This document shows positions 1 to 8,354 of a DNA stretch of 64,000 nucleotides, in pieces. Where the stretch lies: NCBI GenBank assembly GCA_902491565.1, contig CABUIE010000003.1, positions 62,001 to 126,000 of the forward strand. Direction: 5' to 3'. Both the position numbers and the translations under genes were made by a program. Under the pieces are notes generated by a model that made no database searches, was not told the DNA's origin, and saw only the letters and a list, made by a program, of their open reading frames with translations. Position 1 is the stretch's first letter; every line of letters begins with the position of its first letter. The stretch is from an uncultured Collinsella sp. Lineage in GTDB: Bacteria; Actinomycetota; Coriobacteriia; Coriobacteriales; Coriobacteriaceae.

Positions 1-303
1 AAATGCCGCCTCGTCTACCTTCATATACAGCTTGAGATAAAGGCTTACCTGCAAGATATAGCGGTTGCCCTCGTCATGGCCAAAGACATCGTTGCAGTGC
101 TTGAGATTGTCGATATCGATGAACGCCATGGTAACGGGAGCGTCCTGCTCCCAGAGCTCCTCGAGGGAACGGGCAAAGCCGCCGCGGTTGCCAAGTCCGG
201 TAAGCTGGTCGGTAAAGGCGGTCCTAATCAGATCATCCTGACGCTCGAGAAGGTCGCGGACGGTCTTTTCGAGCGTTTCGGTGTAATTGCTGACAGTTTC
301 CAT
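1..303 (-). CDS. Diguanylate cyclase (GGDEF domain), 3' part beyond window
   Basis: The first 101 residues are visible; the rest lies left of the window. After a short helical leader the sequence reads FTDQLTGLGNRGGF and later MAFIDIDNLKHCNDVFGHDEG. This is the N-terminal half of a GGDEF domain, with the Mg-binding FxDxDxFK-like segment written FIDIDNLK. The GGDEF signature itself would lie beyond the edge. Such enzymes condense two GTP into cyclic di-GMP. The ATG at 303 is preceded two codons upstream by an in-frame TAG, so no earlier start is possible. No membrane segment or sensor domain precedes the domain, so this is a short, probably cytosolic version unless sensory parts follow. Activity cannot be judged from this fragment. 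Confidence 0.85.
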   Translation of the reverse strand, partial: METVSNYTETLEKTVRDLLERQDDLIRTAFTDQLTGLGNRGGFARSLEELWEQDAPVTMAFIDIDNLKHCNDVFGHDEGNRYILQVSLYLKLYMKVDEAAF

Positions 304-627
304 GTTCTAAGCGGCTTTCTGAGGTCGGGGCGGATTGCGTCGGGCGAGCTCGTTGTGTACACGTATCGTTGTTCGGCGTTTTGCGTGCATCCAGGCCCCC
401 GCCTTGCTGCGTTGTTGAGTTACTTTGCCGGCTAATGTTCGCTGTTGATAACAGCTGGGTAGTGTAAACAACAATACCCAATTATATATGGGTGCACATG
501 CTGTGGGCGGCTATTGTTCGACAAGCGGTAGCGCGACGATGCGATGCTTGATAAAAATGCGACTGGGGCGGTATATGTTGACGGGTATACTTGTTCCGTT
601 TGAATTTGCGGGGACGGAGATGGTCGC
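304..627. promoter_or_regulatory. Divergent intergenic region, candidate promoter for lipase
   Basis: A 324-base gap separates the divergent GGDEF and patatin genes. A possible sigma-70 promoter reading right is TTGATA at 548-553 and TATATG at 572-577 with an 18-base spacer. TATACT at 586-591 is an alternative -10. I see no credible gene or strong hairpin here. Confidence 0.35.
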
Positions 628-1497
628 ATGGCACAGTCAAATATGATGCGCACGGTGGGGCTGGCGCTCGAAGGAGGCGGCTACCGCGGTATGTATACGG
701 CGGGCGTGCTCGACGTTTGGATGGAGCACGGTTTGACCTGCGACCATATGGTGGGTGTCTCGGCGGGCGCGGCGTTTGGCTACAACTTTAAATCGCGGCA
801 GATTGGACGCGCCATTCGCTACAACAAGGCATATTGTGCCGATAAGCGCTATGCGGGTGTAGCAAGCTGGCTGCGGACTGGAGACATGTTCAATGCCGAT
901 TTTGCCTATCATGAGGTGCCCATCGAGCGCGATCCCATCGACCTGGAGGCATATCGCGCCTGCCCCATGCGGTTTACGTGCGTGTGTACCGATATCGAGA
1001 CGGGCAAGGCCGTCTATCACGACCTGCCTTATGGCGATGAGCGCGATATCGAGTGGATCCGGGCGTCGTCGGCTATTCCTGTGGCGACGCGTCCCGTTGC
1101 TATTGACGGACATAAGTATCTGGATGGTGGCGTGGCTGATTCTATTCCCAGCGCATGGCTGTTTGCGCAGGGGTATGACCGAAACATCGTGGTACTCACG
1201 CAGCCGGCGGGCTTTGTGAAGCAGCCCAACAGCGTGATGCCCATGCTGCGGCGCGTGTTCCGTCACTACCCGGAGTTTGTCGCAGCGCTTGAGCATCGGC
1301 ATGAGGTCTACAATGCCACGCTCGATGACTTAGCACGTCGCGAGGCTGCCGGCGAAATCTTTGTGGTGCGGCCGAGCGAATCGGTGAAGGTACCGTCGCT
1401 GTGCCGTGAACCGGATGAGCTCGAGCGTATCTATCAGATCGGTCGGCGCGATGCGGAGGCGACCTTGCCGGCGTTGGAAGCGTATCTGGCGGGGTAA
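628..1497 (+). CDS. Patatin-like phospholipase family protein
   Basis: A 289-residue patatin-fold serine hydrolase that would cleave acyl esters of lipids with a Ser-Asp dyad. The oxyanion-hole loop LEGGGYRG is at residues 14-21, the nucleophile elbow GVSAGA (GxSxG) near 43-48, and the catalytic aspartate motif DGG near 167-169 (YLDGGVADSIP). This order and spacing match bacterial RssA/YjjU-type patatins. There is no signal peptide, so it is probably cytosolic. ATG 628 follows GGAGATGG at a suitable distance. A second ATG four codons in is possible. It stands alone, with a hairpin just downstream. Physiological substrate unknown. Confidence 0.9.
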   Translation: MAQSNMMRTVGLALEGGGYRGMYTAGVLDVWMEHGLTCDHMVGVSAGAAFGYNFKSRQIGRAIRYNKAYCADKRYAGVASWLRTGDMFNADFAYHEVPIERDPIDLEAYRACPMRFTCVCTDIETGKAVYHDLPYGDERDIEWIRASSAIPVATRPVAIDGHKYLDGGVADSIPSAWLFAQGYDRNIVVLTQPAGFVKQPNSVMPMLRRVFRHYPEFVAALEHRHEVYNATLDDLARREAAGEIFVVRPSESVKVPSLCREPDELERIYQIGRRDAEATLPALEAYLAG

Positions 1498-1508
1498 GGG
1501 TCGCATGC

Positions 1509-1554
1509 GGAAAGCGCATCCCGGAATGGAGGTCCAAACTGGGATGCGCTTTCC
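1509..1554. terminator. Strong hairpin between convergent lipase and thiE
   Basis: Perfect 14-base arms (GGAAAGCGCATCCC at 1509-1522 and its complement at 1541-1554) enclose an 18-base loop. It lies between two convergent genes and probably terminates both, although neither side has a clear T run. Confidence 0.6.
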
Positions 1555-1598
1555 ATTGCTGAAGATATGAGGCCGCGAATAAGCTGCTCGGCCTATGC

Positions 1599-2294
1599 CT
1601 ATGCCTGCTGCCAGGTGTCGACGAGCTCCTTGGCGGCGGCGTAGGGGTCGTCGGCACTGCAGACAGCGCTCACCACAAAGAAGCCATCGACGCCGGTGGC
1701 CTTGAGCTGCGGCAGGTCGGCCGTCTTGACGCCGCCGCCCACCACGATGGGCACGGGGCTTGCCGCGTGGAGTGCGGCCAGGTCCTCAAAGCTCTTGGTG
1801 ATGATGGAGCCATCGGCTGCGCGTCCGCAGTCGCGCTTGGTCTCGGTCTCGTGGAGCGGGCCGATGCCCAGGTAGTCGACCAGGCTCATGTCGGCGGTCT
1901 TGACGTACTCGAGCATCTCCTCGCAACGGGCCGAAAGGCCCACGATGGCATCGGGGCCCAAAAGTTTGCGGCAGACCTCGACGGGAATATCGCTCTGGCC
2001 TACATGCACGCCATCGACAGCAATACCCTGCTCGCGCGCGGCGAGTACGCAGTCCAGGCGGTCGTCGATTAACAGGGCGACCTGACCGGTCTTGCCAGCC
2101 TGTGCGATTGCCTGCGCGGCGTCGCCGGTCAGTGCGATGATCTCGCGGGCGCTTGCCACCTTGGAGCGCACCTGGATGCAGGTAAAGCCTGCGTCGAGCG
2201 CCTGGGCCACCACATCGCCCACGGGGCGTCCCAGCGTGTTTTCGGGGCCGAGTACTAGATAGGCCGAGATATCAAGGTTGTCGCGGATGCTCAT
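1599..2294 (-). CDS. thiE: Thiamine-phosphate synthase ThiE
   Basis: ThiE joins HMP-pyrophosphate and HET-phosphate to give thiamine monophosphate. The 231-residue protein has the family's TIM-barrel motifs in order: CIQVRSK near 39-45, LIDDRLD near 75, GVHVGQSD near 95, VGLSAR near 117, YLGIGPLHETETK near 140, VVGGGVK near 183 and GVDGFFVVSAV near 200. Length is normal. It is the last gene of a riboswitch-controlled operon and overlaps the upstream thiamine-binding gene by four bases (ATGA), which points to translational coupling. No thiC or thiD is in the window, so the operon alone supports thiazole salvage and the final coupling step. Confidence 0.96.
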   Translation of the reverse strand: MSIRDNLDISAYLVLGPENTLGRPVGDVVAQALDAGFTCIQVRSKVASAREIIALTGDAAQAIAQAGKTGQVALLIDDRLDCVLAAREQGIAVDGVHVGQSDIPVEVCRKLLGPDAIVGLSARCEEMLEYVKTADMSLVDYLGIGPLHETETKRDCGRAADGSIITKSFEDLAALHAASPVPIVVGGGVKTADLPQLKATGVDGFFVVSAVCSADDPYAAAKELVDTWQQA

Positions 2295-2632
2295 CGTGCT
2301 TCCTCCTGCTTCTTGATCTGTGCTTCCATGCGCTCGAGCTTGCCGGTCATGGTGTCGGTAAATCCGGGACGAATATCGGCTTTGAGCACGACTTCGGTGC
2401 GGATGCCCTTGTTTGCCAGAACAAAGGTTGCGTCGCGCACGACCTGCATGACCTCGTCCCAGTCGCCTTCGATCTCGGTAAACATCGAGGTGGTGCGGTT
2501 GGGAAGGCCGCTCTCGCGTATGACGCGCACGACCTCGGCGACCTCGGCGGAGAGCTCATCGCCGGTGCCGCACGGGGCGATGGCCACGGCGACGAGCGTG
2601 TTCATGCCGGCATTGGTTGTGGGCTCGGACAT
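2291..2632 (-). CDS. Thiamine-binding (MTH1187/YqgV-type) small protein
   Basis: A 113-residue protein of the MTH1187/YkoF-like family, ferredoxin-like folds that bind thiamine or its pyrimidine. Typical features are the N-terminal strand LVAVAIAPCGTGDEL, the central TTSMFTEIEGDWDEVMQVV and the C-terminal VVLKADIRPGFTDTMTGKLE. The family is often found in thiamine operons. Here it lies three bases after thiM and overlaps thiE, so it is expressed with them under the TPP riboswitch. It may act as a carrier or buffer for thiamine precursors. The exact role is not established. The start could be the second Met, eight codons further in. Confidence 0.85.
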   Translation of the reverse strand: MSEPTTNAGMNTLVAVAIAPCGTGDELSAEVAEVVRVIRESGLPNRTTSMFTEIEGDWDEVMQVVRDATFVLANKGIRTEVVLKADIRPGFTDTMTGKLERMEAQIKKQEEAR

Positions 2633-2635
2633 GGC

Positions 2636-3475
2636 CTATGCCTCCTCGAGCTCGAGTTGGTTATCGGCAATGTCCTGGGCGGTTGCGCGGTAGAGCTCGT
2701 CGATAAAGGCGACCTTAAAGCTTGCCGGGGCATCGGCGACAGCGGCGGCGCGCGTGCCGGCAACGTTGTAGACGGCGGTGCCGCAGACGGCTGCCGTAAA
2801 CGGATCGGCAGCGCAGGCGTACACGGCCAGCACGCCGCCCTGCGAGCAGCCGCAGCCGGTGATCTTGGACATGAGCGGGCTGCCGCCGTGGGACTTGGCC
2901 ACGGTCGTGCCGTCGGTGATTAGGTCGACTTCGCCCGAGACCACTACGGCGCCGCCGGTGTAGCGAGCGAGCGCCACGGCAGCATCGCGGGCGGCGTCGA
3001 CCGTGTCGGTGGTATCGACACCGCGCACGCGGCTCAGATCAGCCGCCTCGCCCTCAAGGCCCCACAGGCCGGCGAGCGCGATGATCTCGGAGGCGTTGCC
3101 GCGTACGATGGCGGGCTTGTACTGCTTGAGCTCGTTTACCAGCTGGGTGCGCAGGCTGCCGATGCCCAGGCCCACCGGATCGAGCACCCAGGGCTTGCCG
3201 GCGTCGTGTGCCGCCTTGGCCGCGCGGGGAATCGTCTGCTCGTAGATGGGGAAGAGCGTGCCCATGTTGAGATAGATGGCGCCGCCGCCGGCAACGAGCG
3301 CCTCGCCCTCGTCGGGCAGATAGACCATGGCGGCCGAACCGCCCACGGCGAGCTGCGCGTTGGCGACAAAGTCGATCGTCACCGTGTTGGTGATGGAGCC
3401 GGCCATCGGATTGGTGGCGCGAATCTCATCCACGGCCTTGACCATATGTTGCTTAAGCTGTTCCGAATCAATCAC
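2636..3475 (-). CDS. thiM: Hydroxyethylthiazole kinase ThiM
   Basis: ThiM phosphorylates the thiazole alcohol HET with ATP, a salvage route into thiamine. I place the start at GTG 3475 (280 codons) because AAGGAGG lies eight bases upstream. The longer open frame would run back through the riboswitch. Motifs in order are ITNTVTIDFVANAQLAVGGS near 30-49, AIYLNMGTL near 68, WVLDPVGLG near 102 and RGNASEI near 127. Near the C-terminal third is TGCGCSQGGVLA, the family's anion-hole motif with the catalytic Cys. First gene of the thiM/thiamine-binding/thiE operon. Confidence 0.95.
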   Translation of the reverse strand: MIDSEQLKQHMVKAVDEIRATNPMAGSITNTVTIDFVANAQLAVGGSAAMVYLPDEGEALVAGGGAIYLNMGTLFPIYEQTIPRAAKAAHDAGKPWVLDPVGLGIGSLRTQLVNELKQYKPAIVRGNASEIIALAGLWGLEGEAADLSRVRGVDTTDTVDAARDAAVALARYTGGAVVVSGEVDLITDGTTVAKSHGGSPLMSKITGCGCSQGGVLAVYACAADPFTAAVCGTAVYNVAGTRAAAVADAPASFKVAFIDELYRATAQDIADNQLELEEA

Positions 3476-3496
3476 TGCACATGCCTCCTTGGCATA

Positions 3497-3528
3497 GAAA
3501 AGGGGCGCTGTGCATAGACAGCGCCCCT
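3497..3528 (-). terminator. Riboswitch-controlled intrinsic terminator
   Basis: On the minus strand, AGGGGCGCTGT (plus 3518-3528) pairs with its perfect complement at 3501-3511 around a six-base loop, followed directly by TTTT. It lies between the TPP aptamer and the thiM ribosome-binding site. The operon therefore appears to be controlled by premature termination when TPP is bound. Confidence 0.88.
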
Positions 3529-3540
3529 GTAAAGGCGGCA

Positions 3541-3629
3541 TGCTCCCTACGCCAGCATTAACTGACAGGTTCAAAGGATTGGGCCCCATGCCCTCTCAGC
3601 CTTGTGGTTTGCACCGCCGGCACTCCCGC
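3541..3629 (-). promoter_or_regulatory. TPP (THI-box) riboswitch aptamer
   Basis: Read on the minus strand the region contains the conserved thi-box pieces in order: GGGAGTGCC, CTGAGAGGG, CCTTTGAACCTG, then GTTAATGCTGGCGTAGGGA. These form the pyrimidine-sensing and pyrophosphate-sensing arms of the TPP aptamer. It precedes thiM and a terminator hairpin, the usual layout for repression by thiamine pyrophosphate. Confidence 0.96.
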
Positions 3630-3659
3630 ATCGAATCTGTTGTTCCCTATACTAACGCA

Positions 3660-3692
3660 CCTGCCAAAAAGGGACAGGTTTATTTTGGCAGG
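3660..3692. repeat. 33-bp palindromic repeat, copy 1
   Basis: Arms CCTGCCAAAA and TTTTGGCAGG enclose AGGGACAGGTTTA. An exact reverse-complement copy is at 61520-61552. Here it lies between the TPP leader and the HAD gene. GGGACAGG cores of this kind resemble REP-type palindromes in other bacteria. Confidence 0.85.
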
Positions 3693-3730
3693 TCGTTACA
3701 ATAGGTAGGACCGATACGAATGGGGACCTC

Positions 3731-4639
3731 ATGATCAAACTTGTGCTGACCGATATGGACGATACGCTGATTCCAGCCGGGCATGACGGCGCCAGCGACT
3801 ACGCCATCGAGGGTATTCATGCCATGCAAGCGGCGGGTCTGCACTTTGGTCCGGTTTCGGGTCGTCAGCCGTCCGCGATGGGCTGGATGTTCAAAAATCG
3901 TTCCGAGTGTTTTTCGACTGGCGCGTTCTGTAACGGCCAGGTGATGTTTGTCGGCGGCGAAGTAGTCGCCTCGCACGCAATCGACAACGATGCTCTGATG
4001 TGTTTGGCCGACTATCTGGAGCAAGAGACCGACGATACATTTTTAAAAGTCTATAGCCTGGGCGATGACTTTTGGGGCAACGATGCCTATTGCGTGACGA
4101 GTGATCCCGAGCGCGTTCGTCGCGCCATGGAGTCGGGCGGCAACGCATGGCTCAAAGGCGAAGAGGCCCCGTGCCGTCCCGTCGTTGATGAAGTGCCGGT
4201 GTTCAAGGCGAATATCTGGAGTGCCCGTTCGCGTGAGGAGCTCGCGGAGCTACGCGAGCGCGTTGCCGTTGAGGTGCCGGAACTCTCGCTTGTGTTTCCC
4301 AACAACCGAGTGCGCCTGTTTGACATCCTTCCAGCAGGTTGGGACAAGGGTTGCGCTGCGCTGGAGTTGGCGCGCGCTTTGGACCTGACGCCCGATGAGG
4401 TGGCCGTATTTGGCGATTCCGATAACGATCTGCCCATGATCGATGCCGTTCCCAACTCCGTTGCAGTCGCCAATGCCAACGAGGCCGTCACGGCTGCCGC
4501 GCGCTGGCATATCGGCGCTGCGGTAGACGATGCGGTTGCCGGGGCTCTGCATCAGATTGCCGCCTGTGCCGCGACGGGGGAGATGCCGCCGTTTATGCGT
4601 CAGATGGATACGACGGGTTTCGACGTCACGAACGTCTAG
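3731..4639 (+). CDS. HAD-superfamily Cof-type phosphatase
   Basis: A 302-residue haloacid-dehalogenase hydrolase of the Cof/YidA subgroup, expected to dephosphorylate small sugar or nucleotide phosphates. Motif I is TDMDDT near residues 7-12, giving the nucleophile Asp and the acid/base Asp. Motif II Ser is in GPVSGRQ near 40. Motif III Lys is in GWDKGCA near 205. Motif IV is GDSDNDLPM near 230. A large C2-type cap fits the spacing between motifs II and III. The LysR gene follows after ten bases and may be co-transcribed. The substrate cannot be read from sequence. Confidence 0.9.
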   Translation: MIKLVLTDMDDTLIPAGHDGASDYAIEGIHAMQAAGLHFGPVSGRQPSAMGWMFKNRSECFSTGAFCNGQVMFVGGEVVASHAIDNDALMCLADYLEQETDDTFLKVYSLGDDFWGNDAYCVTSDPERVRRAMESGGNAWLKGEEAPCRPVVDEVPVFKANIWSARSREELAELRERVAVEVPELSLVFPNNRVRLFDILPAGWDKGCAALELARALDLTPDEVAVFGDSDNDLPMIDAVPNSVAVANANEAVTAAARWHIGAAVDDAVAGALHQIAACAATGEMPPFMRQMDTTGFDVTNV

Positions 4640-4649
4640 GGAGAAAGCT

Positions 4650-5546
4650 ATGAAGCTCCAGCAGCTCAGGTATGTCGTCAAAGTTGCCGAATGCGGCAGC
4701 ATCACCGAGGCCTCGCGCCGGCTCTTTGTGTCGCAGCCTTCGATTACCGCGTCGATCCGCGATCTCGAAAACGAGATGGGCGTGCACATCTTTGAGCGCA
4801 CCAACAAGGGCGTCATTGTGTCCGAGGAAGGCGAGACCTTCTTGGGCTACGCGCGCCAGGTACTCGACCAGGCCGACCTGCTCGAGGGCAAATACAAGGG
4901 CGCATCCGAGCAGGTGCCGCACTTTAGTGTGAGCTGCCAGCATTATTCCTTTGCCGTTAACGCGTTTGTTGACGTGATCCGCGAGTTCGATGCCGCGCGT
5001 TACGACTTCACCCTGCGCGAGGAACAGACTCACGAGATTATCGAGGACGTCGCGCATATGAAAAGCGAACTGGGCATCCTGTACTTATCCGAGCATAACC
5101 GCGAGGTTATCGAGCGCATGCTCGCCGCCAACGAGCTCGTATTCGAGGGACTCTTCTGCGCCGCGCCGCATGTCTTTGTATGCGCCGACCATCCACTGGC
5201 GGACTGCGCCAGCGTGACGCTCGAGGACTTGGAAGACTACCCGTTCTTGTCCTATGAGCAGGGCAGTTATAACTCGTTCTACTATTCCGAGGAGCTGACT
5301 TCGACGTTCGAGCGTCGCAAAAATATCCGCGTGCGCGACCGTGCGACGTTGTTCAATTTGGCCATGGGCCTCAACGGCTACACGGTATGCTCGGGCGTGA
5401 TCAGCCACGAGCTCAACGGCCCCGGCATTATCTCGATTCCGCTCGACGTGGACGAGTACATGGAGATTGGCATCATCACGCGCAAGAACACGACACTTAC
5501 GCGCTATGGGCAGGCCTATATCGACGCGATTCGTCAGCATATCTAG
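4650..5546 (+). CDS. LysR-family transcriptional regulator
   Basis: A 298-residue LysR regulator. The N-terminal winged helix-turn-helix is clear (LRYVVKVAECGSITEASRRL, then SQPSITASIRDLENEMG). The rest is the two-lobed effector-binding domain. The open frame runs further upstream, but ATG 4650 follows GGGAGAAAGCT, starts the canonical MKLQQLRY and lies just after the HAD stop. The next gene, a MetE-like methyltransferase, is preceded by an 8-base-arm inverted repeat of LysR operator type. Control of that gene, perhaps in response to a methionine-pathway metabolite, is likely but inferred. Confidence 0.92.
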   Translation: MKLQQLRYVVKVAECGSITEASRRLFVSQPSITASIRDLENEMGVHIFERTNKGVIVSEEGETFLGYARQVLDQADLLEGKYKGASEQVPHFSVSCQHYSFAVNAFVDVIREFDAARYDFTLREEQTHEIIEDVAHMKSELGILYLSEHNREVIERMLAANELVFEGLFCAAPHVFVCADHPLADCASVTLEDLEDYPFLSYEQGSYNSFYYSEELTSTFERRKNIRVRDRATLFNLAMGLNGYTVCSGVISHELNGPGIISIPLDVDEYMEIGIITRKNTTLTRYGQAYIDAIRQHI

Positions 5547-5592
5547 ACTGCTGCGTTCTGCACAGGTCAAATCTCTTTACGGCAGTCCAAAC

Positions 5593-5635
5593 TGATATAG
5601 GAATCATCTATATCAAACTGTTATAAACATATATT
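5593..5635 (+). promoter_or_regulatory. LysR-type operator and promoter of MetE-like gene
   Basis: TGATATAG (5593-5600), seven bases, then its exact complement CTATATCA (5608-5615) form a dyad of LysR-box geometry. A TATATT -10-like box follows at 5630-5635. The site lies between the LysR gene and the methyltransferase it probably controls. Confidence 0.6.
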
Positions 5636-5701
5636 TTACGATGACCACATGAGCGCTCATACTCTGTCCCAGCAAAGCAACCAATGCAAAGGGAGATATC
5701 T

Positions 5702-6835
5702 ATGAGTGCTTTAACCACGCTGAACGCACCGTTTCGCGCCGATATCGTCGGCAGCTTTCTTCGTCCACAGGCTGTTAAGGATGCACGTGCCGCCTATGCC
5801 GCGGGCACACTCGACGCCGCCGGCCTTAAGGCCGTCGAGGACGATGCCATTCGCGATTTGGTGGCCAAGCAGAAGGCCGCCGGCCTGCAGGTCATCACCG
5901 ATGGCGAGTTCCGCCGTAGTTACTGGCACCTCGACTTTATGTGGGGCCTCAATGGCATTGAGCGCCGTACCTCGCGTACGGGTTATATGTTCCATGATGA
6001 GGAGACGACGGCCGATACCGCCGTGGTGACCGGCTCCATCAGCGGCGAGAGCCACCCCTTCGTCGAGCACTTCAAGTTTGTCAAGGCACTTGAGGGCGAG
6101 GGCCGCGTTGCACGCCAGACCATCCCGGCGCCTATCCAGACGTTCTCTGAGGTCACGCTCGATCGCTGCGACGGCCAGCAGGAGAGCCTGCGCGCTGTCT
6201 ATAAGACCGATGAGGAGCTTGCCGACGCCATTGCAGCCGCTTATCGCACGGTGATCGCCGACCTGTACGCTGCAGGCTGCCGCAACATCCAGTTTGATGA
6301 CTGCACCTGGGGCATCTATTGCGATACCGACTTTGTGTCCAAGACCGGAATGAGCCCGGTTGATCTGCAAAAGGTAAGCGAGCTGGGCGTGGCGCTCAAC
6401 AACGCCGCCATCGAGGGCAAGCCCGATGACCTGATCATTAACACGCACGTGTGCCGCGGTAACTACCACTCTACCTATGCCTTCGAGGGCGGCTACGACC
6501 CCATCGCGCCGTACCTGTTCGCAAACGAGGATGTCGACGCATTTTACCTGGAGTTCGATACGCCGCGCGCCGGCGGTTTTGAGCCGCTGAAGTATGTTGC
6601 CCCCGGCAAGAAGGTCGTGTTGGGCCTGGTGACCACCAAGGCCGCTGAGCTTGAGGACGAGGATGCCATCGTCGAGCGTATTCACGAGGCCGCAAGGTAT
6701 GTTCCGCTCGAGAACCTGTATCTGTCGCCCCAGTGCGGCTTTGCCAGCTGCGAGATTGGCAACAAGCTGACCGAGGACGAGCAATGGGCAAAGATCGCGC
6801 TGGTCAAGCGCGTTGCCGAGCGCGTTTGGAAATAA
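5702..6835 (+). CDS. Cobalamin-independent methionine synthase-like protein (MetE C-terminal/YxjG type)
   Basis: A 377-residue protein of the MetE C-terminal-domain family (YxjG/YxjH group), about half the length of full MetE. Start ATG 5702 follows GGGAGATATCT. Motifs include ADIVGSFLRP near the N-terminus, VITDGEFRRSYWHLDFMWG, IQFDDCTWG, NTHVCRGNYHS and YLSPQCGFAS. The last two supply the expected His/Cys zinc ligands that activate a thiol substrate. Stand-alone C-terminal homologues lack the folate-binding N-domain and use other methyl donors or methylate other thiols, so calling it a bona fide methionine synthase would go too far. It is probably regulated by the upstream LysR through the dyad at 5593. 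Confidence 0.88.
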   Translation: MSALTTLNAPFRADIVGSFLRPQAVKDARAAYAAGTLDAAGLKAVEDDAIRDLVAKQKAAGLQVITDGEFRRSYWHLDFMWGLNGIERRTSRTGYMFHDEETTADTAVVTGSISGESHPFVEHFKFVKALEGEGRVARQTIPAPIQTFSEVTLDRCDGQQESLRAVYKTDEELADAIAAAYRTVIADLYAAGCRNIQFDDCTWGIYCDTDFVSKTGMSPVDLQKVSELGVALNNAAIEGKPDDLIINTHVCRGNYHSTYAFEGGYDPIAPYLFANEDVDAFYLEFDTPRAGGFEPLKYVAPGKKVVLGLVTTKAAELEDEDAIVERIHEAARYVPLENLYLSPQCGFASCEIGNKLTEDEQWAKIALVKRVAERVWK

Positions 6836-6906
6836 CGGTAACGTTCGCAGGTGGCGGCGCGTGCGAGACATGGCGTATCGCGTACAATGGTTCGGATCGT
6901 ATCGTT

Positions 6907-6930
6907 CGGGCAGGTTATCCGATATGCCCG
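6907..6930 (+). promoter_or_regulatory. Leader hairpin upstream of uracil permease
   Basis: CGGGCA (6907-6912) and TGCCCG (6925-6930) form a small stem 27 bases before the permease start. It could be a leader structure. It does not match a PyrR-binding site that I recognise. Confidence 0.3.
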
Positions 6931-6957
6931 ATCACCCTTCCATTCGAAAGGACATCC

Positions 6958-8292
6958 ATGTCCCAGTCTTCGACGCCCGCCGTCACCGATGCCATCTACG
7001 ATGCATCGTCGCTTGGCCGCCCGCGCATGTTCCTGCTCGGTCTGCAGCACCTGTTTGCCATGTTTGGCGCCACCGTGCTGGTGCCCGTGCTCACCGGTCT
7101 CTCGGTTTCGGCGACGCTTTTGTTTGCCGGCTTGGGCACGCTGCTGTTCCACTTCTTGTCGCGCGGTAAGGTGCCGGCATTTTTGGGCTCATCGTTTGCC
7201 TTTATCGCAGGCTATGCCGCAATCGCGCCCAACGGCGAGGCCGAGCTATTGCCCTACGCCTGCCTGGGCGTAGCCTGCGCCGGTCTACTCTATCCGGTGC
7301 TGGCGGCCCTGTTCCGCGCCTTTGGTGCCAAGCGCGTCATGCGCTTCTTCCCGCCGGTGGTGACGGGCCCTATCGTCATTTCCATCGGTCTGATCCTGGC
7401 AAGCTCCGCTATTGCTAACTGCCAGACCAATTGGCTCGTCGCCGTTATCGCCGTGGCAGTGATCGTCATCTGCAACATCTGGGGCCGCGGCATGGTCAAG
7501 ATCGTGCCGATCCTGCTGGGCGTTGCGGTGAGCTATGCCGTTGCGACTGCGCTGGGCGAGGTCGACTTTACTGGCGTCGCAGCCGCTCCCTGGGTTGGTT
7601 TGCCCGTCGAGTGGGACAACACCGTCTTTGCGCTCTTTGGCCCGCAGTTCGATAGCGGCCTTGCCACGACGGCTATCATCACCATCATGCCGTTGGCCTT
7701 TGCAACCATGATCGAGCATATCGGTGATATCTCCGCTATTGGCTCCACCTGTGAGCGCAACTACATCGCCGATCCCGGCTTGCATCGCACACTGCTCGGC
7801 GATGGACTCGCCACGATTCTGGCTTCGCTCTTTGGCGCTCCGGCCAACACCACGTATGGCGAGAACACCGGCGTGCTTGCCCTGACGCGTGTGTTTGACC
7901 CGCGCGTGATTCGCATTGCCGCGTGCTGCGCTATCGTGCTTTCGTTCTGCCCCAAGTTCGCTGCCGTGATTGCCGCCATGCCGGCGTGTGTAATCGGCGG
8001 CGTGTCGCTTGTGCTCTACGGCATGATCAGTGCCGTAGGCGTGCGCAACCTCATTGAGAACCAGGTCGATTTCCAGAACAACCGCAATGTGCTGGTGGCG
8101 GCTCTGGTGCTCGTGCTTTCACTCGGCATTGCCTACAGCACCGCCGGTGCCATCGTGCTTGAGCTGGGCGGCGTGACGATTTCGCTTTCCGGCCTTGCAG
8201 TGGGCTCGCTGGTTGGCATCGTGCTCAACGCAATTCTGCCCGGCAATGATTTTGAGTTCGATGTCTCGGAACTCGAGGAGACTGCCGAATAG
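6958..8292 (+). CDS. uraA: Uracil permease, NCS2 family
   Basis: A 444-residue nucleobase transporter of the NCS2 family, expected to import uracil with protons. The start is ATG 6958 after GAAAGGACATCC; the longer open frame overlaps the previous gene. Early in the protein is LGLQHLFAMFGATVLVPVLTG, typical of UraA/PyrP. The substrate-site helix carries MIEHIGDISA with the conserved His-Glu region, followed by the second signature TTYGENTGVLALTRV. Hydrophobic segments cover most of the length, in line with about 14 helices. An intrinsic terminator follows. The symbol rests on family resemblance. Confidence 0.92.
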   Translation: MSQSSTPAVTDAIYDASSLGRPRMFLLGLQHLFAMFGATVLVPVLTGLSVSATLLFAGLGTLLFHFLSRGKVPAFLGSSFAFIAGYAAIAPNGEAELLPYACLGVACAGLLYPVLAALFRAFGAKRVMRFFPPVVTGPIVISIGLILASSAIANCQTNWLVAVIAVAVIVICNIWGRGMVKIVPILLGVAVSYAVATALGEVDFTGVAAAPWVGLPVEWDNTVFALFGPQFDSGLATTAIITIMPLAFATMIEHIGDISAIGSTCERNYIADPGLHRTLLGDGLATILASLFGAPANTTYGENTGVLALTRVFDPRVIRIAACCAIVLSFCPKFAAVIAAMPACVIGGVSLVLYGMISAVGVRNLIENQVDFQNNRNVLVAALVLVLSLGIAYSTAGAIVLELGGVTISLSGLAVGSLVGIVLNAILPGNDFEFDVSELEETAE

Positions 8293-8316
8293 CGGTTGTG
8301 CCCAAGTCAGTTAAAT

Positions 8317-8354
8317 AAGCCGGTCATGCGTCCGATGCGCATGGCCGGCTTTTT
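8317..8354. terminator. Bidirectional intrinsic terminator
   Basis: AAGCCGGTCATGCG (8317-8330) pairs with CGCATGGCCGGCTT (8338-8351) apart from one G-T wobble. TTTTT follows on the plus strand. It ends the uracil permease transcript and abuts the stop codon of the convergent esterase. Confidence 0.85.

Noticed and set aside
3476..3589. N-terminal extension of ThiM
   Set aside because: It would translate the terminator and aptamer of the TPP riboswitch. The ribosome-binding site supports GTG 3475.
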